64,000 nucleotides of DNA. Source: Mesobacillus jeotgali (GTDB lineage Bacteria; Bacillota; Bacilli; Bacillales; Cytobacillaceae). The stretch covers positions 498,001-562,000 of the forward strand of contig NZ_CP134494.1 in assembly GCF_031759225.1 (NCBI RefSeq), read 5' to 3'. The notes under the pieces were generated by a model. It ran no database searches and was not told the origin of the DNA. It saw only the letters and a program-made list of their open reading frames with translations. This document shows positions 25,305 to 32,936 of the stretch, piece by piece; the first letter of the stretch is position 1, and each line of letters starts with the position of its first letter. A program made the position numbers and the translations under genes.

Positions 25305-26084
25305 GTGGAATTGAATGATGTGATCCATGGGCACCGATCGATTCGGGAATATGAAGATAGGGAAATCAGTCAAGAATTGCTCAACAAAATTTTAGGGGCG
25401 GGTATTCGTGCCTCTTCAAGTGGCAATATGCAAACCTATTCGATCATTGTCACGAAAGACAAAGAACTTAAGAAAAAGTTATACAATGCTCATATGGAGC
25501 AATCGATGGTTGTTGATGCTCCTATCCTTCTAACTTTTTGTGCAGATTTTAATAGAATGAGAAAATGGCTTGCGCTCAATGATGCACCTGTCCATTTTGA
25601 TAATTATATGAGCTTCATGATTGGGGCGATTGATGCAACCCTGGCCTCACAAAACTGTGCTTTGGCAGCTGAAAATGAGGGACTGGGCATTTGCTATATG
25701 GGCTCTACGCTTGCAAATTGTGATCAAATTGGTGAACTGCTGAACTTACCGCCAAATGTCGTACCCGTTGTTGGTTTTTCATTAGGCTATCCAGCGGAAA
25801 ACCCTGCCCCGCGTGACCGGCTGCCAATGCAGGGGCTTGTTCACTACGATCAGTATCAGGATTATTCAGATGAAGAGATTCAGGAAATCTATCAAGATCG
25901 TAACGAAAAGGGATGGAACCGCTACATGGCCGTCCCAAAACTTAAAGAAATGACAGAAGAATTAGGACTGAAAAATCTGGCGCAGATTTATACGAAGGCC
26001 AAGTATACGAAGGAATCGCATCAGGGATTTTCACAAACAGTGCTGAACTATCTAGAGAGACAAAACTTCATGAATAATGAATGA
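25305..26084 (+). CDS. Nitroreductase family NAD(P)H oxidoreductase
   Basis: The 259-residue FMN-dependent enzyme has HGHRSIREYEDREIS (FMN phosphate-binding RSxR-type motif), GIRASSSGNMQTYSIIVT and GLGICYMGSTLANCDQI, and a C-terminal extension as in NfrA/Frp-type proteins. It likely reduces nitro compounds, quinones or flavins. I place the start at GTG 25305 because TAGGAG (25291-25296) precedes it by 8 bases; an earlier in-frame GTG at 25296 overlaps that site. It follows the thioesterase gene and precedes a terminator. Confidence 0.9.
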   Translation: MELNDVIHGHRSIREYEDREISQELLNKILGAGIRASSSGNMQTYSIIVTKDKELKKKLYNAHMEQSMVVDAPILLTFCADFNRMRKWLALNDAPVHFDNYMSFMIGAIDATLASQNCALAAENEGLGICYMGSTLANCDQIGELLNLPPNVVPVVGFSLGYPAENPAPRDRLPMQGLVHYDQYQDYSDEEIQEIYQDRNEKGWNRYMAVPKLKEMTEELGLKNLAQIYTKAKYTKESHQGFSQTVLNYLERQNFMNNE

Positions 26085-26111
26085 AAAACAAAATGAAATA
26101 CCATCTGATAA

Positions 26112-26154
26112 AAAGCGTCTCAACCTGTTGATTTCACTAGGTTAAGACGTTTTT
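26112..26154 (+). terminator. Terminator of the thioesterase-nitroreductase unit
   Basis: CGTCTCAACCT pairs with AGGTTAAGACG (one mismatch), ending in TTTTT. Confidence 0.75.
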
Positions 26155-26272
26155 AATTATTAAATGCGCTATAGAAAAACCGTCCCAGTGTCTCCTGCAA
26201 CCTATCTGTTAAGTACATCACCCAAACCAATTGCATAGGATATTCTGATTAACTGGGGAGGGATAGACAAAA

Positions 26273-27082
26273 ATGTACTATGTTCCAAATGGTTATTTTA
26301 ATCCATATTATGGACCGAGTTATTATGATGGAAGACAGTCTGGTCAGTGGGCCTACCCTTATGGAGCGCAGCAGGTGAACGGTTATCTTGGATACCGCTA
26401 TCCTAACGGGAATGGAATGATTCCTTTAGCGGATTATGGGCCCAATCCATATGTGGTGAACATCAATGAAGCGACAAAGCAAAACAGCACATATCGTACG
26501 GCGTTATGGACAGGAACGCATTTACAAGTCACGTTAATGAGCATCGATGTTGGCGGTGATATCGGTTTGGAAATGCATCCTGATGTGGATCAATTTTTAC
26601 GGATAGAGCAAGGCCAGGGGATGGTTCAGATGGGCCAGAGTAAAGAAAACCTGACCTTTCAAAGCCCAGTCGTGGACGATTCTGCGATCATGATTCCAGC
26701 CGGAACATGGCATAATGTGACTAATACCGGAAATACTCCGTTGAAGCTTTACTCCATCTATGCGCCTCCTAACCATCCATTCGGAACTGTCCACGTGACG
26801 AAAGCCGATGCCATGGCGAGTGAAGGCGGAGGTAACGGCAATGGAAATACCGTTGTTTTTGGCAAGACTCCAGATGAATGGGTTCAGCACACGGAGTTTT
26901 TAGTGCAGGAAGGATTAGAGGACGTGAAAAGAGGGATCAATGCTACGCATATTCTTCAAGAATTCATCCTAATGGGCGTCCTGGTAGGGAAGGGATACAC
27001 TCCTGAAAAAGCCTATGAAACAGTTGAAGAATGGGAGCGTACAGGAGAATCGAAGCTTCTTCAGGCGAGCAAGAATATGTAG
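26273..27082 (+). CDS. Cupin domain protein with Tyr/Pro/Gly-rich N-terminus
   Basis: The 269-residue protein has a low-complexity N-terminus (about 1-55, YYGPSYYDGRQSGQWAYPYG-type) reminiscent of spore-coat proteins. A cupin barrel follows: motif 1 is GLEMHPDVDQFLRIEQGQG and motif 2 is IPAGTWHNVTNTG, with H and E/D metal-ligand candidates. The C-terminus is a helical tail. B. subtilis YrkC has a similar cupin core. The coat-like extension suggests deposition in the spore, but that is inference. GGGGAGGG precedes ATG 26273. Confidence 0.85.
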   Translation: MYYVPNGYFNPYYGPSYYDGRQSGQWAYPYGAQQVNGYLGYRYPNGNGMIPLADYGPNPYVVNINEATKQNSTYRTALWTGTHLQVTLMSIDVGGDIGLEMHPDVDQFLRIEQGQGMVQMGQSKENLTFQSPVVDDSAIMIPAGTWHNVTNTGNTPLKLYSIYAPPNHPFGTVHVTKADAMASEGGGNGNGNTVVFGKTPDEWVQHTEFLVQEGLEDVKRGINATHILQEFILMGVLVGKGYTPEKAYETVEEWERTGESKLLQASKNM

Positions 27083-27092
27083 GGATGAGGCA

Positions 27093-27131
27093 TGAAAAAA
27101 GCAAAGGGTACTTCCCTTTGCTTCACTTTTT
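27093..27131. terminator. Bidirectional terminator
   Basis: GCAAAGGG-TACTT-CCCTTTGC with A-run on the left and T-run on the right; serves the converging cupin and pRiA4b-type genes. Confidence 0.8.
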
Positions 27132-27886
27132 CATAATCTTATCGTTTTTAACCGTGCATTGACTTCTTTCAAATCGAATTCTTCGGGATCAAAGTCATCG
27201 TTAAATTTAAAGAAATCTTCCTCGCATTCTGGATGTGATTGTCCGTCCTTAGTCACGAGTGACTGGTACTTAGAGATGCCTCCGCAGTTTTCAGGTGGAC
27301 AGGCTCGTTTTCCTGTCAGGCAAACGGGATGTTCAAGCTTTTGGGGACTCTCTTCAATTTTTTCAACCAGGATGGTATGCTCCCAATTATCGCCGAAATC
27401 ATAGGTATAAGTGAATTTGAACTTTAACCCGGTTATCCATTTGTTTAGCTGTTCTTTCTTGGAGTCTGCTTTTTCACGGAAACTAGGGAGGAAGAAACCG
27501 AATTCGTCTTCGGATTCGGGAACTTCAATAAGGACATTGTCGATTTCAAAACTGTATAAATGATCGTTATCCCAACCCATGGCGGCTTGGATCACTTCAT
27601 GCAGCTTATGGAATTTGATGTTTGCTGGGACCAGGATCCTCCGCCAAATAGGCGGCCGTGCCCCTTTTAAGGAAACTTTCAATTGATAAGTGTCCGTTTT
27701 TTTGCTGGCTCTGCCGATTCGCTTCCAAGTTTTCCTTTCGGGTTCACCATCCAGCTCCGGAAGCATCGATTCAATTTTACGAAGTTGTTGGTCCAGCTCT
27801 TTCTGGACGGAAGGACTAAGATTCTTGAATGAATCTAATGAGCGGATGTTCAGCAAATAATCTTTCAGAAGCTCTTGTTTGTTCAT
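27131..27886 (-). CDS. Plasmid pRiA4b ORF-3 family protein
   Basis: The 251-residue protein has the family signature YQLKVSLKGARPPIWRRILV, then HKLHEVIQAAMGWDNDHLYSF, FTYTYDFGDNWEHTILVEKI and CLTGKRACPPENCGG, the last with three conserved cysteines. The family is widespread beside mobile DNA and its function is unresolved. GAGGAGG precedes ATG 27886. The N-terminal 60 residues are a separate helical region. Stand-alone gene. Confidence 0.9.
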   Translation of the reverse strand: MNKQELLKDYLLNIRSLDSFKNLSPSVQKELDQQLRKIESMLPELDGEPERKTWKRIGRASKKTDTYQLKVSLKGARPPIWRRILVPANIKFHKLHEVIQAAMGWDNDHLYSFEIDNVLIEVPESEDEFGFFLPSFREKADSKKEQLNKWITGLKFKFTYTYDFGDNWEHTILVEKIEESPQKLEHPVCLTGKRACPPENCGGISKYQSLVTKDGQSHPECEEDFFKFNDDFDPEEFDLKEVNARLKTIRL

Positions 27887-28149
27887 ATTCGGCCTCCTCT
27901 GTATTGTTTCTGCAACAAAGATGGTTATTTACCATTATATTCTTAGTTATAGAATATAATGGTTTCTTATTCTACGCCATTCAAAAGGGAGATGGAGATA
28001 GAAAACTCGGGGAGATAGCAGCTAGTGGGCGCACCATGTCTGATAGATAGACAAGGGGAGGGTCTGGTGTTCCGGAGAGAATCAGGGCCTATTTTTAACA
28101 GGACCAGGAGGGAGGCGTGAGAATTCTATGGTATCACTCCCATCTGAAA

Positions 28150-28337
28150 AATAAACGGAAGAATTCCGCTTAAATTGGAAAGAACTCTAATTTTCCTAAA
28201 AATAAGGGTCGTTTTTCCGTCTATTTCATCCAAATCGCTGAATTTTGTCTTATTTTCATCAGTTAACCGGAATCTCTCCTCTTATTTGACCTCATTCAGC
28301 ACCCTCTATGAACAATAGCCGGAAAATCTCCGCTTAT
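28150..28337. repeat. Second cluster of CCGGA/TCCG mini-palindromes
   Basis: Four related units near 28150, 28201, 28262 and 28314, e.g. AATAGCCGGAAAATCTCCGC, belong to the same family as 16743-16931. Spacing is again irregular at about 50-60 bp. The 27887-28383 gap otherwise shows no gene. Confidence 0.7.
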
Positions 28338-28383
28338 GAACTTGCAAAGCTACATCAAAATCGTCCATGAATGATAACAGGCA

Positions 28384-28439
28384 TTGACAAAGGAAAAAAA
28401 ATCAGTTATCCTTAATTCAAGATACTTTAATTCAAGATA
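28384..28439 (+). promoter_or_regulatory. Promoter with MhqR-type operators upstream of the DUF896 gene
   Basis: TTGACA (28384-28389), a 17-base spacer and TATCCT (28407-28412) form a good sigma-A promoter. TTAATTCAAGATA occurs twice directly after it (28412-28424, 28427-28439). Its AATTCAAGATA half matches one arm of the MhqR box seen at 29920. Confidence 0.65.
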
Positions 28440-28466
28440 AGTTACTCAGCGCAGAGGAGGGGAAGA

Positions 28467-28715
28467 ATGAAGGATATTTTAAAGAGGATCAATGAACTTG
28501 CTCAAAAGAAAAAGAATGAGGGATTAACAGAGAGTGAAATCGCTGAAATGAAAACATTGCGGCAAAAGTACCTGGAAATTTTCCGCGGTTCGATGCAGGA
28601 GCTTCTGTTGAACACAACGGTTGTTGACCCTGAAGGAGCAGATGTGACTCCTGAAAAATTGCGAACGGAACAGGCGAGGAATAGAAAGAAGGCAATCTGG
28701 TCGTCAGGAAATTAG
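28467..28715 (+). CDS. DUF896 family protein (YnzC-like)
   Basis: The 82-residue protein matches the DUF896 pattern: LKRINELAQKKKNEGLTESE, LRQKYLEIFRGSMQELL, VVDPEGADVTPEKLRTEQ. These small three-helix proteins (B. subtilis YnzC) are often linked to SOS or stress loci, with unknown biochemical function. GAGGAGGGG precedes ATG 28467. Its promoter carries MhqR-type half-sites, so it may belong to the quinone-response regulon that follows. The stop codon lies inside a 26-bp tandem duplication. Confidence 0.88.
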   Translation: MKDILKRINELAQKKKNEGLTESEIAEMKTLRQKYLEIFRGSMQELLLNTTVVDPEGADVTPEKLRTEQARNRKKAIWSSGN

Positions 28716-28750
28716 TTATTGACAATACGTCAGGAAATTAGTTATTGACA
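28702..28750 (+). repeat. 26-bp tandem duplication carrying a -35 element
   Basis: CGTCAGGAAATTAGTTATTG is present at 28702 and again at 28728, each copy followed by ACA, so TTGACA exists twice (28719-28724, 28745-28750). Only the second copy has a -10-like TTAAAT 17 bases downstream. The first copy overlaps the DUF896 stop codon. Confidence 0.75.
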
Positions 28751-28842
28751 CTACAATAGATTTCATGTTAAATTTATCTCGAATTAAAAATAAATGAATT
28801 CAAGATAATATTTTTTTAAATTAATATCTCGAAATCGAGATA
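28745..28842 (+). promoter_or_regulatory. Promoter and MhqR-type operators upstream of the YceI gene
   Basis: TTGACA (28745) and TTAAAT (28768) give a likely promoter. It is followed by TATCTCGAATTAAAAATA (28775-28792), GAATTCAAGATA (28796-28807) and the near-perfect palindrome TATCTCGAAATCGAGATA (28825-28842). These match the MhqR box seen in perfect form at 29920. A repressor here would block transcription just downstream of the start. Confidence 0.75.
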
Positions 28843-28863
28843 AAAAACAGGGGGAATTTTAAA

Positions 28864-29391
28864 ATGGCAAAATGGACAGTGGATCAAGCACACTCAGCAA
28901 TTGGATTTGAAGTAAAACATATGATGGTATCAAAGGTGAAAGGCCAATTTGAATCTTACACAGCAGATGTTGAAGCAGCAGACCTGACAGATTTAACAAC
29001 GGCTTCAATCGCATTTAAAATTGATGTTGCCAGCATTGACACACGCAATGAAGACCGTGACAATCACTTGAAATCAGCAGACTTCTTCGATGTTGAGAAT
29101 AACCCGACGATGGATTTCAAATCCACTAGCATCACAAAAGACGGTGATGACTACAAAGTGACTGGTGATTTAACAATCAAGGATGTAACCAAGCCAGTAA
29201 CTTTTGATGTGGAGTTTGGCGGTAAAGGCACGAACCCATGGGGTGTAGAAGTTTACGGGTTTGAAGCAGAAGCAAAAATCAACCGTGAAGAATTCGGTCT
29301 TACTTGGAATGCAGCATTAGAAACTGGCGGCGTTCTAGTAGGAAAAGACATCAAAATCAAAGTGGAATTAGAAGTGAACCCAGCTCAATAA
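28864..29391 (+). CDS. YceI family protein
   Basis: The 175-residue lipocalin-like protein starts KWTVDQAHSAIGFEVKHMMV. It contains SADFFDVENNPTMDFKST, DLTIKDVTKPVTFDVEF and FGLTWNAALETGGVLVG, all YceI signatures. The family binds long isoprenoid or lipid-like molecules, including quinone-type ligands. That fits its place at the head of a quinone-stress cluster. There is no signal peptide, so it is cytoplasmic. AGGGGGA precedes ATG 28864 and the gene is preceded by MhqR-type operators. Confidence 0.93.
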   Translation: MAKWTVDQAHSAIGFEVKHMMVSKVKGQFESYTADVEAADLTDLTTASIAFKIDVASIDTRNEDRDNHLKSADFFDVENNPTMDFKSTSITKDGDDYKVTGDLTIKDVTKPVTFDVEFGGKGTNPWGVEVYGFEAEAKINREEFGLTWNAALETGGVLVGKDIKIKVELEVNPAQ

Positions 29392-29414
29392 ATCATTTCA
29401 AACCTTAGTGGTTT

Positions 29415-29439
29415 TGCTGGATTCGTATGGAATCCAGCA
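29415..29439 (+). terminator. Strong hairpin between the YceI gene and mhqR (attenuator?)
   Basis: TGCTGGATTC pairs perfectly with GAATCCAGCA around a 5-nt loop. No U-run follows, so it may stabilise the upstream mRNA or reduce mhqR expression rather than terminate. Confidence 0.5.
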
Positions 29440-29463
29440 TGGCCATTGGCAAGGAGAATGGAA

Positions 29464-29898
29464 ATGGAACTGCAAAAAAATGAGTTAAAAGCCGTTACAG
29501 TGATCATTCGTGCCGCTCAGGCCATCCAGGAAGTGATTCGGAAAGATGCAGCGAAATTCGGCTTGAATCCAACAGAATTCTCTGTGTTGGAGCTTTTGTA
29601 CCATAGAGGGGAACAGCCTATACAGGTGATTGGAAAAAAGGTCCTGATCTCAAGCGGCAGCATTACTTATGTGATCGATAAATTGGAGCAAAAAAACTAT
29701 GTGAAACGCAGGGGGTGCCCGGAGGATAGGCGCGTAACCTATGCGGTGATCACGACTGAGGGGATAGCATTGATGGATGATATTTTCCCGCAGCATGAAT
29801 TAGAAATAAAAGAGGTTTTTTCGGACCTGGATGCCGGCGAAGTTAATCAGACCATTTCATTATTAAAAAGAATCGGTTACCGTGCGAAAAACTGTTGA
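29464..29898 (+). CDS. mhqR: MarR-type repressor of quinone/catechol resistance
   Basis: The 144-residue MarR protein contains FGLNPTEFSVLELLYHRGEQPIQVIGKKVLISSGSITYVIDKLEQKNYVKRR followed by PEDRRVTYAVITTEGI (wing). This closely follows B. subtilis MhqR, which represses dioxygenase, azoreductase and DoxX genes until quinones or catechols appear. AAGGAG at 29451-29456 selects ATG 29464; ATG 29458 is too close. Its own TATCTCGA-type operators flank it on both sides. One cysteine (in RRGCPEDRR) sits in the wing region and another is at the C-terminal end; either could sense thiol-reactive compounds. Confidence 0.92.
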   Translation: MELQKNELKAVTVIIRAAQAIQEVIRKDAAKFGLNPTEFSVLELLYHRGEQPIQVIGKKVLISSGSITYVIDKLEQKNYVKRRGCPEDRRVTYAVITTEGIALMDDIFPQHELEIKEVFSDLDAGEVNQTISLLKRIGYRAKNC

Positions 29899-29919
29899 AT
29901 ATAAATTTTTTTAAATAAA

Positions 29920-29937
29920 TATCTCGAATTCGAGATA
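29920..29937. promoter_or_regulatory. Perfect MhqR box upstream of mhqP
   Basis: TATCTCGAATTCGAGATA is a perfect 18-bp palindrome, identical to the published form of the B. subtilis MhqR operator as I recall it. It ends 18 bases before the doxX-type start. Confidence 0.85.
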
Positions 29938-29955
29938 AATACAGGAGGATATTAG

Positions 29956-30351
29956 ATGATGGATTTAGGATTGTTAATTATAAGATTGGTGATTGGTATT
30001 TTGTTTATTGGACATGGCGCACAAAAGCTTTTTGGCTGGTTTGGAGGGTATGGATTAAAGGGAACGGGTGGCTGGTTTGATTCGATCGGCATGAAGCCGG
30101 GTGTAACCATGGCGCTTTTCGCGGGATTAGCTGAACTGATTGGGGGAATATTACTAGGTGCAGGATTTTTAACTCCACTTGCAGCCCTGATGATTGCAGG
30201 AACCATGCTGATGGCGATTATTAAGGTGCACGCACCAAATGGTTTGTGGTCCACTGCGAATGGTTATGAATATAACTTAACGTTGATTGCTGTGACTGTC
30301 GGACTAGCGCTAATTGGACCTGGTAAATACGCCATAGATGCGATTTTATAA
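29956..30351 (+). CDS. mhqP: DoxX family membrane protein
   Basis: The 131-residue protein has four membrane helices. It has GILFIGHGAQKLFGWFGGYGLKG and LFAGLAELIGGILLGAGFLTPLAAL, the DoxX family pattern. In B. subtilis the equivalent YdfP/MhqP belongs to the mhqNOP operon induced by hydroquinones. AGGAGG at 29943-29948 fits ATG 29956; ATG 29959 is also possible. A perfect MhqR box lies just upstream. Confidence 0.92.
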   Translation: MMDLGLLIIRLVIGILFIGHGAQKLFGWFGGYGLKGTGGWFDSIGMKPGVTMALFAGLAELIGGILLGAGFLTPLAALMIAGTMLMAIIKVHAPNGLWSTANGYEYNLTLIAVTVGLALIGPGKYAIDAIL

Positions 30352-30356
30352 TCTTT

Positions 30357-30374
30357 TATCTTGAAATCAAGATT
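30357..30374. promoter_or_regulatory. MhqR-type box between mhqP and mhqO
   Basis: TATCTTGAAATCAAGATT is a near-perfect palindrome with the MhqR layout (G-A changes in both arms). It could give mhqO an internal regulated promoter. Confidence 0.65.
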
Positions 30375-30393
30375 TTAAAAGGAGTGGAAAATA

Positions 30394-31332
30394 ATGAGCA
30401 AAAAGACAATGGGAATTCATCATATTACCGCAATTGTTGGCCATCCTCAGGAAAACGTCGATTTCTACGCTGGTGTATTGGGTTTGCGTATGGTGAAGCA
30501 AACGGTCAATTTTGATGATCCGCAAACGTATCATCTTTATTTCGGGAACTCAGGCGGAAAGCCGGGAACCATCATCACCTTCTTCCCATGGGCAGGAGCA
30601 AGCCAGGGAGTCGTTGGTGACGGCCAGGTAGGAGTGACATCCTATGTGGTACCAAAGGGTGCGATGGATTTTTGGAAAAAGCGACTGGAAAAATTCAATA
30701 TTTCATACACAATGATGGAACGTTTTGGGGAGCAATATCTCGAATTTGATGATCCCCATGGTCTTCATCTGGAGATCGTTGAGAGAGAAGAAGGAGAACT
30801 CAATGATTGGAGCTTCGGTGAGGTTACACCTGAAGTGGCGATTAAAGGATTCGGCGGTGCCACTCTATTATCGACCAAACCGGAAAAAACGGCTGAACTG
30901 CTGGAAAAAGTAATGGGCCTTGAGCTTGTAAGCAAGGAAGGAGATTTCATCCGCTTCCGTTCTTCAGCAGACATCGGAAATGTCATCGACCTGAAGTTGA
31001 CCCCAATTGGACGCGGGGTGATGGGTGTTGGAACGGTTCACCACATTGCCTGGAGAGCAGTCGATGACGAGGACCAGCTGGATTGGCAGAAATACGTGGC
31101 AGCCAATGGATATGGTGTCACTCCTGTACAGGACAGAAACTACTTCAACGCGATTTATTTTAGAGAGCACGGGGAAATCCTTTTTGAAATTGCGACCGAT
31201 CCTCCGGGATTTGCACATGATGAAGATCAGGAAACAATGGGAGAACAATTGATGCTGCCTGAGCAATATGAACAGTATCGAAGCCAAATCGAGAGAGGTT
31301 TAATTCCGATTGAAGTCAGAAAGTTGGATTGA
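30394..31332 (+). CDS. mhqO: Ring-cleaving dioxygenase (vicinal oxygen chelate family)
   Basis: The 312-residue extradiol-type enzyme has two glyoxalase-fold halves. Motif GIHHITAIVGHPQENVDFYAGVLGLRMVKQTVNFDDP opens the first half and TVHHIAWRAVDDEDQLDW the second. Metal ligands are likely the H of IHHIT, the H of VHHIAW and the E of ILFEIATDPPGF. It would open hydroquinone/catechol rings. Its paralogue at 31992 keeps all of these motifs. AAAAGGAGTGG precedes ATG 30394. Confidence 0.93.
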   Translation: MSKKTMGIHHITAIVGHPQENVDFYAGVLGLRMVKQTVNFDDPQTYHLYFGNSGGKPGTIITFFPWAGASQGVVGDGQVGVTSYVVPKGAMDFWKKRLEKFNISYTMMERFGEQYLEFDDPHGLHLEIVEREEGELNDWSFGEVTPEVAIKGFGGATLLSTKPEKTAELLEKVMGLELVSKEGDFIRFRSSADIGNVIDLKLTPIGRGVMGVGTVHHIAWRAVDDEDQLDWQKYVAANGYGVTPVQDRNYFNAIYFREHGEILFEIATDPPGFAHDEDQETMGEQLMLPEQYEQYRSQIERGLIPIEVRKLD

Positions 31333-31355
31333 ATCTAACAGAGAGGATGATGACT

Positions 31356-31964
31356 ATGCTGTCAATTAATCCTGCCGATCTTTCCGAGAGGGACAATTAC
31401 AAATTCCTGATTGGAAGCATCATTCCCAGGCCGATTGCCTTCGTCACGACCATGTCCAAGGATGGGGTATTGAATGGAGCGCCATTCAGCTACTTCAATA
31501 TTGTTTCTTCCAATCCGCCGATGATTTCCTTGTCCATTCAGCGGTCAGGCGGGAACCAGAAGGATACAGGAAGGAACATCCTTGAGTCAGGAGAGTTTGT
31601 GGTTCATATTGTTGACGAGCATAATGTTGAAAAAATAAACCAGACTGCCGCAAGCCTGCCTTCTGATCAGAGCGAGGTGCAGTTGGCCAAGTTAACTCCG
31701 GCAGACAGCGTGAAGGTTGCTGTGCCTGGTGTGAAGGAAGCGAAAATCAGGATGGAATGCGTGCTCGAACAGGCGCTGGAATTAGGCGGAGGAGATACGC
31801 CAGGCTGTGATTTTATCATTGGAAAAGTCGTTCAGTTTCATATTGAGGAAAACATATATGAGAATGGAAGGATTGATCCGGAGGGACTGGCTGCTGTAAG
31901 CCGGCTGGCTGGAAACTATTACGCGAAAATCGGGGAGATTTTTGAAATACAAAGGCCGAAGTAG
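31356..31964 (+). CDS. Flavin reductase / flavoredoxin-like protein
   Basis: The 202-residue FMN-binding split-barrel protein has YKFLIGSIIPRPIAFVTTMSKDGVLNGAPFSYFNIVSSNPPMISLSI and NILESGEFVVHIVDEHNVE, the flavin_reduct domain. The C-terminal RLAGNYYAKIGEIFEI is typical of the flavoredoxin branch. It could supply reduced flavin for quinone reduction. AGAGAGG (31340-31346) selects ATG 31356; longer in-frame starts overlap the mhqO stop. It sits between the two dioxygenase genes with short gaps, so it is part of the operon. Confidence 0.9.
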   Translation: MLSINPADLSERDNYKFLIGSIIPRPIAFVTTMSKDGVLNGAPFSYFNIVSSNPPMISLSIQRSGGNQKDTGRNILESGEFVVHIVDEHNVEKINQTAASLPSDQSEVQLAKLTPADSVKVAVPGVKEAKIRMECVLEQALELGGGDTPGCDFIIGKVVQFHIEENIYENGRIDPEGLAAVSRLAGNYYAKIGEIFEIQRPK

Positions 31965-31991
31965 ACTCCCAAGAGGAAAGGGTGAAGAGGA

Positions 31992-32936
31992 ATGCAGAAA
32001 ACAGCAGGTATCCACCATATTACCGCGATGGTAAACGATGCGCAAAGGAATATTGATTTTTATGCAGGCGTACTTGGGTTAAGACTTGTGAAGAAAACAA
32101 TCAACTTTGACCGCCCTGAAGTGTATCATCTTTATTTTGCCAATGAAAGCGGGGATCCGGGAACTGTCATCACCTTTTTTCCATGGGCGAACCAGCAGAA
32201 AGGCCGAATCGGCACGGGACAGGTCGGGGTGACTAGCTATGTCATTCCAACTGGTTCTCTTTCTTTTTGGAAGGAACGGTTGAGACGGTTTGGCGTCAGG
32301 TTCATCCAGAATGTCCGGTATGGAGAAAACTATTTGCAATTCCAGGATCCAGACGGACTGGAACTGGAACTGGTCGAACGAGATGAAGGTCCCGTAAATA
32401 GCTGGAGCTTCGGAGGAGTTACTCCTGATGTTGCGATCAAAGGGTTTGGCGGAGCGACATTGATTTCGGCCCAGCCTCATAAAACAGCAGAGGTGCTGGA
32501 GGGGATCCTCGGACTAAAGAATATTGGCCAGGAAGAAAACTTCCTAAGGTTCAAATCAGCAGCTGAGATTGGCAATACCATCGATATCAAGCTCACTCCG
32601 TCCGTCCGTGGATTGATGGGAGCAGGAACGGTCCACCATATCGCATGGAGAGCGAAGGATGAAGAGGAGCATAAAAGGTGGAGAGAGCTTCTCGTGGAGA
32701 AAGGCTATTATCCAACAGAGATTCTTGACCGGAATTACTTCAAAGCTTTGTATTTCCACGAAGGCGGGGGCATTCTGTTTGAAATAGCGACCGATCCACC
32801 AGGTTTTACAGTGGATGAACCAATGGATGCTTTAGGTGAAAAATTGATGCTGCCATCGTGGCTGGAATCAAGACGGGAAGAATTTGAGGAAATGCTGCCA
32901 AAGGTAGAAGCTCGTGTTTTGAAGGGAGATAAATAA
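31992..32936 (+). CDS. mhqE: Ring-cleaving dioxygenase, second paralogue
   Basis: The 314-residue protein is a clear paralogue of the enzyme at 30394. It shares GIHHITAMVNDAQRNIDFYAGVLGLRLVKKTINFD, WSFGGVTPDVAIKGFGGATL, TVHHIAWRAKDEEEH and ILFEIATDPPGF, and keeps all presumed metal ligands. By order (directly before mhqD) it corresponds to MhqE of the B. subtilis mhqED operon. Its stop codon overlaps the mhqD start by one base (TAATG). Confidence 0.88.
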   Translation: MQKTAGIHHITAMVNDAQRNIDFYAGVLGLRLVKKTINFDRPEVYHLYFANESGDPGTVITFFPWANQQKGRIGTGQVGVTSYVIPTGSLSFWKERLRRFGVRFIQNVRYGENYLQFQDPDGLELELVERDEGPVNSWSFGGVTPDVAIKGFGGATLISAQPHKTAEVLEGILGLKNIGQEENFLRFKSAAEIGNTIDIKLTPSVRGLMGAGTVHHIAWRAKDEEEHKRWRELLVEKGYYPTEILDRNYFKALYFHEGGGILFEIATDPPGFTVDEPMDALGEKLMLPSWLESRREEFEEMLPKVEARVLKGDK

